A DNA stretch of 64,000 bases from Actinacidiphila cocklensis (GTDB lineage Bacteria; Actinomycetota; Actinomycetes; Streptomycetales; Streptomycetaceae), in the NCBI RefSeq assembly GCF_907177275.1, contig NZ_CAJSLV010000062.1, positions 39,040 to 103,039 of the forward strand. Reading direction: 5' to 3'. Both the position numbers and the translations under genes were made by a program. Positions within the stretch are counted from its first letter, which is position 1. Each line of letters opens with the position of its first letter. This document shows positions 16,828 through 25,196 of the stretch, piece by piece. A model generated the notes under the pieces. It was given only the letters and a program-made list of their open reading frames with translations, made no database searches and had not been told where the DNA came from.

Positions 16828-17855
16828 AGCGCAGGAGCCTGGCAGGACCGATCGTCAAGTCGCTGATCTTCATCCTGGTCACCGCGCTGGCCACCACCGT
16901 GCTCGCGGTCAGCATCGCCGGCTCGGGCGTCGGCGACACCTCCGGCTACAACGCGCTGTTCACCGACACCACGGGCCTGATGTCCGGCGACAGCGTACGG
17001 ATCGCCGGCGTGAAGGTCGGGCAGGTCGACTCGATCACCGTCTACCGGCACAACCTGGCGAAGGTGCACTTCTCGGTCCAGCGCGAGCGCACCCTGCCCC
17101 GGTCCGCCGACGTCACCATCAAGTACCTGAACCTGGTCGGCCAGCGCTACGTCGACCTCGAACAGGGCACCGGACCCGTCGGCGAGACCCTGGAACCCGG
17201 CCAGACCATCCAGCTGGACCACACCACCCCCGCGCTGGACCTCACCCAGCTCTTCGCCGGCTTCCAGCCGCTCTTCGAGGGCCTGTCCCCCAGGGACGTC
17301 AACCAGCTGGCCGGCGAGATCGTGCAGGTGCTCCAGGGCGAGGGCGGCACCGTGGACAGCCTGATCGGCAGCATCGGCTCGCTGACCACCACGCTGGCCG
17401 CCAAGGACCAGGTCATCGGCCAGGTCATCGACAACCTCAACACCGTGCTGACCACCGTCAACACCCGCGAGGCCAACTTCAACGACCTGGTCACCACCCT
17501 CCAGCAGCTCGTCACCGGCTTCTCCGGCGACCGCGAGCCGATCGGCCAGTCGATCACCGCGATCTCCCAGCTGACCACCAGCACCGCCGGCCTGCTCACC
17601 CAGGGCCGGCAGCCGCTGAAGGACTCCATCGCGCAGCTCGGCAGGCTGTCGACCGACCTGGCCGACTCCACACCGCAGTTGCAGAGGTTCCTGGTCAACA
17701 CCCCGCAGAAGTTCCGGGCCGTCGGACGGGCCTCCTCGTACGGGTCCTGGCTCAACCTCTACCTGTGCCAGGCCACCGTCGCCGGGGTGACCACCTCCGA
17801 CGGCAGCAAGGCGCCCACCGGCATAGCGATCAGCGAATCGAGGTGCCGGTCATGA
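16824..17855 (+). CDS. mceB: MceB: MCE-domain subunit 2
   Basis: A 343-residue MCE protein: N-terminal anchor (~10-30, VKSLIFILVTALATTVLAVS), MCE domain (~38-120: GLMSGDSVRIAGVKVGQVDS, YLNLVGQRYVDLEQG), then a long amphipathic helical region rich in Gln, Leu and Asp heptad-like spacing (~140-300) and a short C-terminal tail with two cysteines (LYLCQAT, ESRCRS). Predicted to be one of six subunits of the envelope-spanning lipid channel. Coupled to both neighbours by 4-base overlaps. Confidence 0.92.
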   Translation: MKRRSLAGPIVKSLIFILVTALATTVLAVSIAGSGVGDTSGYNALFTDTTGLMSGDSVRIAGVKVGQVDSITVYRHNLAKVHFSVQRERTLPRSADVTIKYLNLVGQRYVDLEQGTGPVGETLEPGQTIQLDHTTPALDLTQLFAGFQPLFEGLSPRDVNQLAGEIVQVLQGEGGTVDSLIGSIGSLTTTLAAKDQVIGQVIDNLNTVLTTVNTREANFNDLVTTLQQLVTGFSGDREPIGQSITAISQLTTSTAGLLTQGRQPLKDSIAQLGRLSTDLADSTPQLQRFLVNTPQKFRAVGRASSYGSWLNLYLCQATVAGVTTSDGSKAPTGIAISESRCRS

Positions 17856-18922
17856 AGCGGCCACGTCTCCGTCTCCGCGCCCCGGCCGACCGCGGCAGGC
17901 CGCTCTTCCGGCCGCTGCGGGAACGCAACCCGGTGGCGGTCGGCGCGGTCGGGCTGCTGGTGCTCGCGCTGGCCGGCCTGGTCGCCTACAACGCCGACGC
18001 GCTGCCGGTGATCGGCGGCGGCACCAGCTACTCGGCGAACTTCACCGAGGCGGCGGGCCTGCGCCCGGGCAACGAGGTACGGGTCGCCGGCGTCAAGGTC
18101 GGCAAGGTCACCGGGGTGTCGCTGGACGGCGCCCAGGTCGAGGTCACCTTCAAGGTCCGGCACACCTGGATCGGCGACGCCAGCACCGCCGCCATCGGCA
18201 TCAAGACGCTGCTCGGCGAGAAGTACCTGGCCGTCGACCCGCTCGGCAGCCGCGAGCAGAATCCCGGCACCCGCATCCCCAGGAGCCGCACCACCTCGCC
18301 GTACGACGTCACGCAGGCCTTCGACGGGCTCGGCCAGACCCTCGGCTCGCTCGACACCAAGCAGCTCGCGGCGAGCTTCCAGACCATCTCCGACACCTTC
18401 AAGGACACCCCCTCGTCGGTCCGCAGCGCCGCCACCGGGCTGTCCTCGCTGTCGCAGACCATCTCCAGCCGGGACGCCCAGCTCGCCCAGCTGCTCACCG
18501 GCAGCAAGCAGCTCACCCAGACCCTCTCCGACCAGAACAGCCGCTTCCAGACCCTGATCTCCGACGGCGACCTGCTGCTCGGCGAGATCCAGAAACGGCG
18601 GGACGCCATCCACACCCTGCTCACCGGCACGCAGGACCTGGGCATCCAGCTCAACGGCCTGGTCGCCGACAACACCCGGCAGCTCGCCCCGACCCTGAAC
18701 GCCCTGGACCGGGTCACCGGCGTCCTGGTCGCCAACCAGTCCAGCCTCGACCAGGCACTCGCGCTGGCCGGCCCCTACTACCGGCTGGTCGGCAACACCC
18801 TGGGCAACGGGCGCTGGTTCGACAGCTACCTGTGCGGCCTGGTGCCCAAGAGCTATCTGCCGGCCGGCACCCCGCCCGAGAACGGGTGCATGCCGCCCAA
18901 GGCGACAGGGAGCGCGTCATGA
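17852..18922 (+). CDS. mceC: MceC: MCE-domain subunit 3
   Basis: A 356-residue MCE protein. A basic cytoplasmic head (~28 residues) precedes the anchor (AVGAVGLLVLALAGLVAYNA), then the MCE domain (FTEAAGLRPGNEVRVAGVKV, IKTLLGEKYLAVDPLG) and a long coiled region with repeated Ser/Thr/Gln-rich heptads (~150-310). The C terminus carries two cysteines (SYLCGLVP, ENGCMPP). The frame is open 87 bases upstream, but the ATG at 17852 overlaps the previous stop, matching the other junctions of the operon. Confidence 0.92.
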   Translation: MKRPRLRLRAPADRGRPLFRPLRERNPVAVGAVGLLVLALAGLVAYNADALPVIGGGTSYSANFTEAAGLRPGNEVRVAGVKVGKVTGVSLDGAQVEVTFKVRHTWIGDASTAAIGIKTLLGEKYLAVDPLGSREQNPGTRIPRSRTTSPYDVTQAFDGLGQTLGSLDTKQLAASFQTISDTFKDTPSSVRSAATGLSSLSQTISSRDAQLAQLLTGSKQLTQTLSDQNSRFQTLISDGDLLLGEIQKRRDAIHTLLTGTQDLGIQLNGLVADNTRQLAPTLNALDRVTGVLVANQSSLDQALALAGPYYRLVGNTLGNGRWFDSYLCGLVPKSYLPAGTPPENGCMPPKATGSAS

Positions 18923-20055
18923 CCCTCACGCCCGCCAAGCCGCGCCCCCGGCTGCCCCGGCCCTCGCTGCCCGCGGTCAGGGTGTCCCGGCGGCTGCTGG
19001 TGGCCGGCCTGGTGCTGGCCGTGGTCGCCGCGGCCGCCGTCACCGCGGGCTTCGCGGCCTTCGGCGGCCCCGGCGGCCACCGCGTCACCGCCTACTTCGA
19101 CCGTACCGTCGGCGTCTACAAGGGTTCCGACCTGCGGATACTCGGAGTGAAGGTGGGCACCGTCGACGCGGTGCGGCCCAAGGGCAAGCAGGTCGAGGTC
19201 ACCTTGCACCTCGACCACGGCGTCAAGGTGCCCGCCGACGCGGGAGCCGTCGTCGTCGCCCCCAGCGTCGTCGCCGACCGCTACGTGCAGCTCACCCCCG
19301 CCTACACCGGCGGCCCGCAGCTCAGGGACCACGCGGTCATCCCGGCGAGCCGCACCGCCACCCCGGTCGAGGTCGACCAGCTCTACGACAGCATCACCCA
19401 GCTCAGCGACGCGCTCGGCCCGAACGGCGCCAACACCACCGGCGCGCTGTCCGGGCTGCTCGACACCGGGGCGCAGAACCTCGACGGCAACGGCAAGGCC
19501 ATCGGCGACAGCATCAACCAGCTCGGCCAGGCCTCCAAGACCCTCGACAGCCACAGCGGCGACCTGTTCGCGACCCTGTCCTACCTCCAGTCCTTCACCA
19601 CGATGCTGAAGAACAACGACGGCAAGGTGAAGGCGGCGGCCGACCAACTCTCCACCGTCACCGGCTTCCTGGCCGCGGACAAGGAGGACCTCGGCGGCGC
19701 GCTCCAGCAACTGTCCACCGCCCTGGGCCAGGTGAAGACCTTCATCCAGGACAACCGCGGCCGGCTCACGACCAGCATCGACAAGCTCGCCCCGCTCACC
19801 CAGACGCTGGTCGACCAGCGCGCCTCGCTCGCCGAACTCCTCGACACCGCACCGCTGGCCGCCGACAACCTGCTCAACGCCTACGACCCGCAGCACCAGA
19901 GCATCGACGGCCGCACCGACATCAACGAGCTGAGCATGGGCGACCTCGACCCGGCGGCCGGCAAGCCGGCCACCACCGCCTCCCCGGCCGCGAAGCGCCT
20001 GCCGCTGCCCTTCCCCGCGGCCGGGGACGTCACCACCCCAGGGGGCGCGCGATGA
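18919..20055 (+). CDS. mceD: MceD: MCE-domain subunit 4
   Basis: A 378-residue MCE protein with an anchor at ~28-52 (LLVAGLVLAVVAAAAVTAGF), MCE domain (VGVYKGSDLRILGVKVGTVD, APSVVADRYVQLTPAY) and a long helical region ending in a Pro/Ala-rich tail (KPATTASPAAKRLPLPFPAA). This C-terminal proline-rich tail resembles those of other actinobacterial Mce subunits. Start and stop overlap neighbours by four bases. Predicted partner in the lipid-transport hexamer. Confidence 0.92.
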   Translation: MTLTPAKPRPRLPRPSLPAVRVSRRLLVAGLVLAVVAAAAVTAGFAAFGGPGGHRVTAYFDRTVGVYKGSDLRILGVKVGTVDAVRPKGKQVEVTLHLDHGVKVPADAGAVVVAPSVVADRYVQLTPAYTGGPQLRDHAVIPASRTATPVEVDQLYDSITQLSDALGPNGANTTGALSGLLDTGAQNLDGNGKAIGDSINQLGQASKTLDSHSGDLFATLSYLQSFTTMLKNNDGKVKAAADQLSTVTGFLAADKEDLGGALQQLSTALGQVKTFIQDNRGRLTTSIDKLAPLTQTLVDQRASLAELLDTAPLAADNLLNAYDPQHQSIDGRTDINELSMGDLDPAAGKPATTASPAAKRLPLPFPAAGDVTTPGGAR

Positions 20056-21185
20056 ACCGACGGCGTACGACAGCGGCCGCGGCCGGCGCGCTGCTCAGCC
20101 TCGCCCTGGCCGGCTGCTCCTTCGGCGGGGTGCAGAGCCTCCCGCTGCCCGGCGGCGCCGACCTCGGCAGCCACCCCTACACCGTCAAGGCGCAGTTCGC
20201 CGACGTCCTCGACCTCGTACCGCAGGCGTCGGTACGGGTCAACGACGTCGCCGTCGGCCGGGTGACCTCCATCCACGTCGCAGACGACGGCTGGTCCGCG
20301 ATGGTCACCATGAAGGTCAACGGCAAGGTCCGGCTGCCCGCCAACGCCTACGCGCACCTGGAGCAGTCCAGCCTGCTCGGCGAGAAGTACGTCCAGCTGT
20401 CCGCGCCGCCCGCCGGCGAGACCTCCCGCGGGCGGCTGGCCGGCGGCTCGGTCATCCCCACCTCGCACACCAACCGCAACCCCGAGGTGGAGGAGGTCTT
20501 CGGCGCGCTCTCGCTGCTGCTCAACGGCGGCGGCATCCAGCAGCTGAAGACCATCAGCACCGAGTTGAACAAGGCGCTCACCGGCAACGAGCCCGAGGTC
20601 CGCGACATGCTCACCCAGGTGGACACCCTGGTCACCGACCTGGACACGCACAAGCAGGACATCACCGACGCGCTCGACGGCGTCAACCAGCTGTCCGCCA
20701 CCCTCGCCGTCCGCGACCAGAAGATCGGCACCGTACTGACCGGGCTGAGCCCCGGGCTGAAGGTGCTCGACCAGCAGCGCGGGTCGCTGGTCACCATGCT
20801 GCGGGCACTCGACACCCTCTCCGGCGTCGCGGTGGACACCGTCAACCAGAGCAAGGACGACATGGTCGCCGACCTCCAGGCCCTCGCGCCGACCCTGCAA
20901 CGGCTCGCCGACTCCGGCAAGGACCTGCCCGACTCCCTCCAGGTGCTGCTGACCTACCCGTTCACCGACGAGGTGCTCAACGGCGTCAAGGGCGACTACC
21001 TCAACGTCTACCTCGACCTGACCGCCGCCCCCGGCACCCAGCTCATCCCGGCCCTGGAGTCCAAGGACAACGTGTACGGGGACACCGCCCAGCCGCAGAG
21101 CCAGCCGCAGAGCAAGAAGAGCAACATCCCCAAGGGCCTCCCGCTGCCGCTGCCTTCGGTCACCACCACTGCGGGGGGCCGCTGA
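20052..21185 (+). CDS. mceE: MceE: MCE-domain lipoprotein subunit
   Basis: A 377-residue MCE protein carrying a lipoprotein signal instead of a plain anchor: SLALAGCSFGG, lipidated cysteine near residue 22. This matches the E position in mycobacterial operons, where the fifth subunit (LprK type) is a lipoprotein. The MCE domain contains FADVLDLVPQASVRVNDVAV and LEQSSLLGEKYVQLSAPP, followed by the usual long helical region and a basic, proline-rich C terminus. The stop TGA overlaps the MceF start by one base (TGATG). Confidence 0.93.
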   Translation: MNRRRTTAAAAGALLSLALAGCSFGGVQSLPLPGGADLGSHPYTVKAQFADVLDLVPQASVRVNDVAVGRVTSIHVADDGWSAMVTMKVNGKVRLPANAYAHLEQSSLLGEKYVQLSAPPAGETSRGRLAGGSVIPTSHTNRNPEVEEVFGALSLLLNGGGIQQLKTISTELNKALTGNEPEVRDMLTQVDTLVTDLDTHKQDITDALDGVNQLSATLAVRDQKIGTVLTGLSPGLKVLDQQRGSLVTMLRALDTLSGVAVDTVNQSKDDMVADLQALAPTLQRLADSGKDLPDSLQVLLTYPFTDEVLNGVKGDYLNVYLDLTAAPGTQLIPALESKDNVYGDTAQPQSQPQSKKSNIPKGLPLPLPSVTTTAGGR

Positions 21186-22468
21186 TGCTGACCAGGACGA
21201 CCGTCGTCAAGAACATCGCCTTCCTGCTGGTCGCCGTGCTGGTGCTCGGCTACATCGGGGTGCGCTACGCCGACCTCGGCCGCTACGTGGGCCTGCGCGG
21301 CTACTACACCGTCAAGGTCGAACTGCCCGAGGCGGGCGGCCTGTTCGAGCACTCGGACGTCACGTACCGGGGCGTGTCGGTCGGCCGGGTCGGGCCGATC
21401 AGGCTCACCTCGGACGGCGTCGAGGCGGACCTGCGGATCGACAACTCCGCACCGGACATCCCCGCCCACCTCCAGGCGGTCGTCGCGAGCCTGTCCGCGG
21501 TCGGCGAGCAGTACATCGACCTGCGGCCCAGCACCGACAACGGCCCCTACCTGCACGACGGTTCACGCGTCGACCAGGCCGACACCCAGATCCCCGCACC
21601 GGTCACCAACCTGCTCACCAGCGTCAACGAACTGGCAGGCTCCGTACCGCTGAACTCGCTGCGCACCGTCGTCGACGAGTTCGGCCAGGTCTTCAACGGG
21701 CAGGCCGACAACCTCCAGTCGCTGCTGGACTCCAGCGGCCGCTTCATCTCCGCCGCCGACACCAACCTCCCGGCCGACACCCAGCTGATCGTCGACGGGC
21801 AGACCGTGCTGCGCACCCAGGCCGACGAGGGGGCAGCCATCAGGTCCTTCGCCGACAGCGCCAACCAGCTCGCCGCCCAGCTCAACTCCTCCGACACCGA
21901 CCTGCGCCGGCTCATCGCGGCCGCACCCGACGCGGCCACCCAGGTCAGCGCGCTGCTGCGGGACGTGGGACCGCAGCTGAGCGTGGTGCTGGCCAACCTC
22001 CTCACCACCTCCGACATCGCCGAGACCCGGCAGCGCGGCATCGAGGAGTACCTGGTCACGGTGCCCCAGGTGGTCGCCGCGGGATCCACCGCCGTCAGCC
22101 CCAAGGGCCTGCGCTTCGGCATGGCGGTCACGTTCTTCTCGCCGCTGCCGTGCACCTCCGGATACGGCGGCACCACCTACCGCAACGGCACCGACACCAG
22201 TACGCCGGCGACCGCGTTCAACACCGCGGCCCGCTGTGCCGCGCCCGCGTCCAGCGGCATCGACGTCCGCGGCAGCGCGCACGCGCCGTCTGGCGGTGCG
22301 CTGCCCGCGCCCGCGGAGCCCGGCTCCGTCCTGCCCATCGGCACCGGTCAGGGCGCGGGCACCTACTCCGCCCCGGCAGGACCCGCCCTGCCCGGCGCGC
22401 TCGGCCTTCCGGCACTGCCGGCCGCCGGCCCCGTCGACCTGGCGGGCCTGCTGGGGGTGACGCCGTGA
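21185..22468 (+). CDS. mceF: MceF: MCE-domain subunit 6
   Basis: A 427-residue MCE protein with an N-terminal anchor (~8-26, VKNIAFLLVAVLVLGYIGV), MCE domain (LPEAGGLFEHSDVTYRGVSV, ASLSAVGEQYIDLRP), helical region (~130-290), a domain with two cysteines (LPCTSGYG, AARCAAP) and a Gly/Pro/Ala-rich tail. It is the last of the six MCE subunits. The next gene starts in its stop codon (GTGA). Confidence 0.92.
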   Translation: MLTRTTVVKNIAFLLVAVLVLGYIGVRYADLGRYVGLRGYYTVKVELPEAGGLFEHSDVTYRGVSVGRVGPIRLTSDGVEADLRIDNSAPDIPAHLQAVVASLSAVGEQYIDLRPSTDNGPYLHDGSRVDQADTQIPAPVTNLLTSVNELAGSVPLNSLRTVVDEFGQVFNGQADNLQSLLDSSGRFISAADTNLPADTQLIVDGQTVLRTQADEGAAIRSFADSANQLAAQLNSSDTDLRRLIAAAPDAATQVSALLRDVGPQLSVVLANLLTTSDIAETRQRGIEEYLVTVPQVVAAGSTAVSPKGLRFGMAVTFFSPLPCTSGYGGTTYRNGTDTSTPATAFNTAARCAAPASSGIDVRGSAHAPSGGALPAPAEPGSVLPIGTGQGAGTYSAPAGPALPGALGLPALPAAGPVDLAGLLGVTP

Positions 22469-23022
22469 GGCCGCCACGCGCCCTGCGCGGCCTTCGTGCC
22501 GTACGCCTCCCGCGGGTCCTGCGCGGGCGGGCCGCCGGGTGGGTGGCCGCCTGGACGGTCGCCGCGGTCGTCTGCGGGCTCGGCGCCTGGTCGTACGCCG
22601 GCACCCGCGGCGACGACGCGCTGAGCTTCGGCAAGGCGCGGGACGCCGCGCTCGCCGACGGGCAGCGCGACATCGCCCGGCTCAACACCGTCGACGCCGC
22701 CCACGCGGACAGCGACCTCGGCCAGTGGCTCGCGGTGACCGCGGGGCCGCTGCACGACCGGATGGCCAGTACGCACACCGCGGACGCGGCCACGCTGAAG
22801 CAGTCGGGCACCTCCACCCGCGGCACCGTCACCGACGCCGCGGTCACCGAACTGGACACCAGGGCGGGCACGGCCAAGCTCATCGCCACCGTGCAGGTCA
22901 GGGTCACCCCGGCCACGGGCACGGCGACCACCGACCGCAAGCGCTTCGAGGCGGGCCTGTCCCGCACCGCCGACGGCTGGAAGCTCACCGCCCTCACCGC
23001 GGTGCCGGCCGGGTCGAGTTGA
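22465..23022 (+). CDS. Mce-associated membrane protein, type A, copy 1
   Basis: A 185-residue protein: basic cytoplasmic head, one membrane helix (~30-48, AAWTVAAVVCGLGAWSYAG), then a small extracytoplasmic domain of the NTF2-like sort typical of Mce-associated (Mas) proteins. The GTG at 22465 overlaps the MceF stop; longer frames run through MceF. It shares with the gene at 23777 the sequence blocks VTELDTR..G.AK and SRTADGWKLTAL/TRTADGWKLSAL, so the two are paralogues. Mas proteins stabilise Mce complexes in mycobacteria; here the role is inferred from family and position. Confidence 0.85.
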   Translation: MRPPRALRGLRAVRLPRVLRGRAAGWVAAWTVAAVVCGLGAWSYAGTRGDDALSFGKARDAALADGQRDIARLNTVDAAHADSDLGQWLAVTAGPLHDRMASTHTADAATLKQSGTSTRGTVTDAAVTELDTRAGTAKLIATVQVRVTPATGTATTDRKRFEAGLSRTADGWKLTALTAVPAGSS

Positions 23023-23042
23023 GAGCGGAGGAAGGTACCCGG

Positions 23043-23765
23043 ATGAAGACGCACCAGCCCCCGGCCGAGCCGGCGGAGGCGGACGAGGCCCCGGTGGCGG
23101 CCGCCGCGGAATCCCCGGCCGAGGACGTCGGGGAATCCCCGGCCGAGGACCTCGGGGAACCTCCGGCCGAGGACGCCGCCCCGGACGCACCCGCTCGCGG
23201 CGCGCGGCGGCCGTCGTGGCCCGGCTTCCTGCGGGGGAGGCGGCCTTCGTGGCCGCGGGCCGTGCGGAGCAGCCCGTGGCGGGCCGTCGCCGTCGTGGTG
23301 ATCGCCGGGCTGCTGCTGGCCGGCGGCGGACTCGGCTACGCGGCACACCGGTTGCAGGACCCGGGCGCGGCGCACAACCACGCGCTCACCGACACCGAGG
23401 CCACCAGCCGGCTCACCGGTGACGTCAGCGACGCGCTCAGCCGGATCTTCGCGTACACCCCCGACGACACCCGGTCCACCGCCCGGGCCGCCCGCGACCT
23501 GCTGGAGGGCACGGCGGCACAGCAGTACCAGAAGCTCTTCACGCAGATCCGGCAGCAGGTCGCCGACCAGCGGCTGACCCTGAGCACCCGGGTGGTGCGG
23601 GCCGGCGTGGTCTCGCTCACCGGCGACCGCGCCCGGCTGCTGGTCTTCCTCGACCAGACCGCCCAGCGTGCAGGCGCCGCCGCCACCAGCGCGGCGGCCC
23701 AACTCTCGGTGACCGCCCACCTGGTCGGCGGCCACTGGCGGATCAGCGACCTCAAGGCCCGGTAG
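23043..23765 (+). CDS. Mce-associated membrane protein, type B, copy 1
   Basis: A 240-residue protein. An acidic Pro/Glu/Ala-rich cytoplasmic head (~1-60) contains three tandem 8-residue repeats of the form E-S/P-P-A-E-D-x-G. A membrane helix (~82-100, AVAVVVIAGLLLAGGGLGYA) and an extracytoplasmic domain follow (~105-240). The outer domain is paralogous to that of the gene at 24386: HNHALTDTEATS/HNTALTDTARTS, AAQQYQKLF/AVQQYAGML and DRARLLVFLDQ/DRAHVLVFADQ. It starts at ATG 23043 behind GGAGGAAG, 20 bases after the previous stop. Confidence 0.85.
   Translation: MKTHQPPAEPAEADEAPVAAAAESPAEDVGESPAEDLGEPPAEDAAPDAPARGARRPSWPGFLRGRRPSWPRAVRSSPWRAVAVVVIAGLLLAGGGLGYAAHRLQDPGAAHNHALTDTEATSRLTGDVSDALSRIFAYTPDDTRSTARAARDLLEGTAAQQYQKLFTQIRQQVADQRLTLSTRVVRAGVVSLTGDRARLLVFLDQTAQRAGAAATSAAAQLSVTAHLVGGHWRISDLKAR
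23109..23180 (+). repeat. Three tandem 24-bp repeats inside the type B Mce-associated gene
   Basis: Units at 23109-23132, 23133-23156 and 23157-23180, beginning gaatccccggccgaggac, gaatccccggccgaggac and gaacctccggccgaggac. They encode an acidic octapeptide repeat in the cytoplasmic head of the protein and keep the reading frame. Copy number may vary between strains. Confidence 0.85.
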
Positions 23766-23776
23766 GAGAAGCCCAG

Positions 23777-24358
23777 ATGGCACGCATGCAGTCCGTCCTC
23801 CGGCGCCGCCCGCTGCTCGCGGCGGCGCTCACCCTCGCGCTGGCCGCGGCCCTCGCCGCCGCACTGACCGGGTGGTCCTGGTACGGCGCCGCCCACGACG
23901 GCGACGCCGCCTTCGCCCGCAACCGCGACGCCGTACTGGCCGCGGGCGAGCAGGCCGTACAGAACCTCAACACCCTCGACCACAGCGACCTGGACCACGG
24001 GCTGGACATCTGGGAGGACTCCACCACCGGCGACCTGCACAGCCAACTCACCCAGGGCAGGACCGACTTCGCCAAGCAGGTGCAGCAGGCGCAGACGGTC
24101 AGCACCGCCAAGGTGCTCTCCGGCGCGGTCACCGAGCTGGACACCAGGACCGGCAAGGCCAGCGTCATGGTCGCGCTGCGGATCACCGTCCAGGCGCCCA
24201 AGTCCAAGCCGGCGGTCAAGGAGAGCCGGATGCTCGGCGAGCTGACCAGGACCGCCGACGGCTGGAAGCTCAGCGCCCTGGGCCAGGCCCCGATGGGCGA
24301 CAGCGCCCCGGACCCCGCGCCCGCCTCCACCACCCCGCAGCCCACCGCGAGCCACTGA
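23777..24358 (+). CDS. Mce-associated membrane protein, type A, copy 2
   Basis: A 193-residue protein: basic head, membrane helix (~12-33, PLLAAALTLALAAALAAALT) and an outer domain paralogous to the gene at 22465 (NTLDHSDLDHG, VTELDTRTGKA, LTRTADGWKLSALG), ending in a Pro/Ser/Thr-rich tail. It starts 11 bases after the previous stop, behind AGGAGAAG. Predicted accessory factor of the Mce complex. Confidence 0.85.
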   Translation: MARMQSVLRRRPLLAAALTLALAAALAAALTGWSWYGAAHDGDAAFARNRDAVLAAGEQAVQNLNTLDHSDLDHGLDIWEDSTTGDLHSQLTQGRTDFAKQVQQAQTVSTAKVLSGAVTELDTRTGKASVMVALRITVQAPKSKPAVKESRMLGELTRTADGWKLSALGQAPMGDSAPDPAPASTTPQPTASH

Positions 24359-24385
24359 CGCCGTACGCGAGAGGACCGACGCGCC

Positions 24386-25066
24386 ATGTCGACCACCCGT
24401 CATCTGATCAACCGGCAGCGCAGGCTCGCCGCGGTGTCCGCGGCGGCGGAGGAGCGGGCGGAGGAGCGTACGGTGCGCGGCCCGGCGCCGGTCCGTACGC
24501 GTACCCGTACGGACCTTGCCGCCGTGGAGGTCAAGGAGCCCGCCGCCCGGCGCCCCTTCCCGCTCGCCGTCACGCTGCTCGCCGTGCTGGCCGTCCTGCT
24601 CGGCGGTTTCGCCGCGGTCGCCGCGAGCCGGGCCTCGGCGCTGCACGACACCGTCGCCACCCACAACACCGCGCTGACCGACACCGCCCGCACCAGCGAG
24701 GTCAAGGGCCAGATCGCCGAGGCGGTGAACGCGGTCTTCTCCTACGACTACGCCGACACCGCCCGCACCGACGCCGCGGCAAGGCGACTGCTCACCGGAA
24801 AGGCCGTACAGCAGTACGCGGGCATGCTCGCCGAGGTGCGCGCCCAGGCACCGGCGCAGAAACTGGTGCTGACCACCACGGTCACCGACACCGGCGTCGC
24901 GGCGATCGACGGCGACCGCGCGCACGTGCTGGTGTTCGCCGACCAGCGCAACACCAGCACGGCCAAGGCGGGGGCGGGCAGCACGTACGCCGCGGCCATG
25001 TTCGCGGTGGACGCCGTCCACCAGGACGGCATCTGGAAGATCGCCTCGATCGACACCTTCGGCTGA
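24386..25066 (+). CDS. Mce-associated membrane protein, type B, copy 2
   Basis: A 226-residue protein, last of the mce operon. An Arg/Glu-rich cytoplasmic head (~1-55) precedes the membrane helix (~58-78, LAVTLLAVLAVLLGGFAAVA) and an outer NTF2-like domain (~85-226) paralogous to the gene at 23043. With the other three it forms an A-B-A-B arrangement. The start ATG is 27 bases after the previous stop with AGAGGA upstream. Confidence 0.85.
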   Translation: MSTTRHLINRQRRLAAVSAAAEERAEERTVRGPAPVRTRTRTDLAAVEVKEPAARRPFPLAVTLLAVLAVLLGGFAAVAASRASALHDTVATHNTALTDTARTSEVKGQIAEAVNAVFSYDYADTARTDAAARRLLTGKAVQQYAGMLAEVRAQAPAQKLVLTTTVTDTGVAAIDGDRAHVLVFADQRNTSTAKAGAGSTYAAAMFAVDAVHQDGIWKIASIDTFG

Positions 25067-25104
25067 GGCCTCGCAGCAGGCACTATGGACAGTGAGCCGC
25101 GACT

Positions 25105-25120
25105 GCAACGCACCCGAAAC
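25105..25120 (+). promoter_or_regulatory. Possible half GlnR site upstream of glnA2
   Basis: GCAAC, six bases, GAAAC: one a-b pair of the GlnR consensus gTnAC-n6-GAAAC with a single mismatch, 77 bases before the glnA2 start. The second pair expected in a full site is not present. It may be chance, and is listed only because the gene is a glutamine-synthetase relative. Confidence 0.25.
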
Positions 25121-25196
25121 GGTGTGATGCAATGCTCATGATCCCCCGCCCGGACCAGGCGGGGGAGCGGTGCCTGACCGGCGAGGATGGATGGAT

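Noticed and set aside
10187..25066. The mce block as a secondary-metabolite cluster
   Set aside because: It contains no synthase, tailoring or resistance enzyme; every member is a transporter subunit, accessory membrane protein or exported protein.
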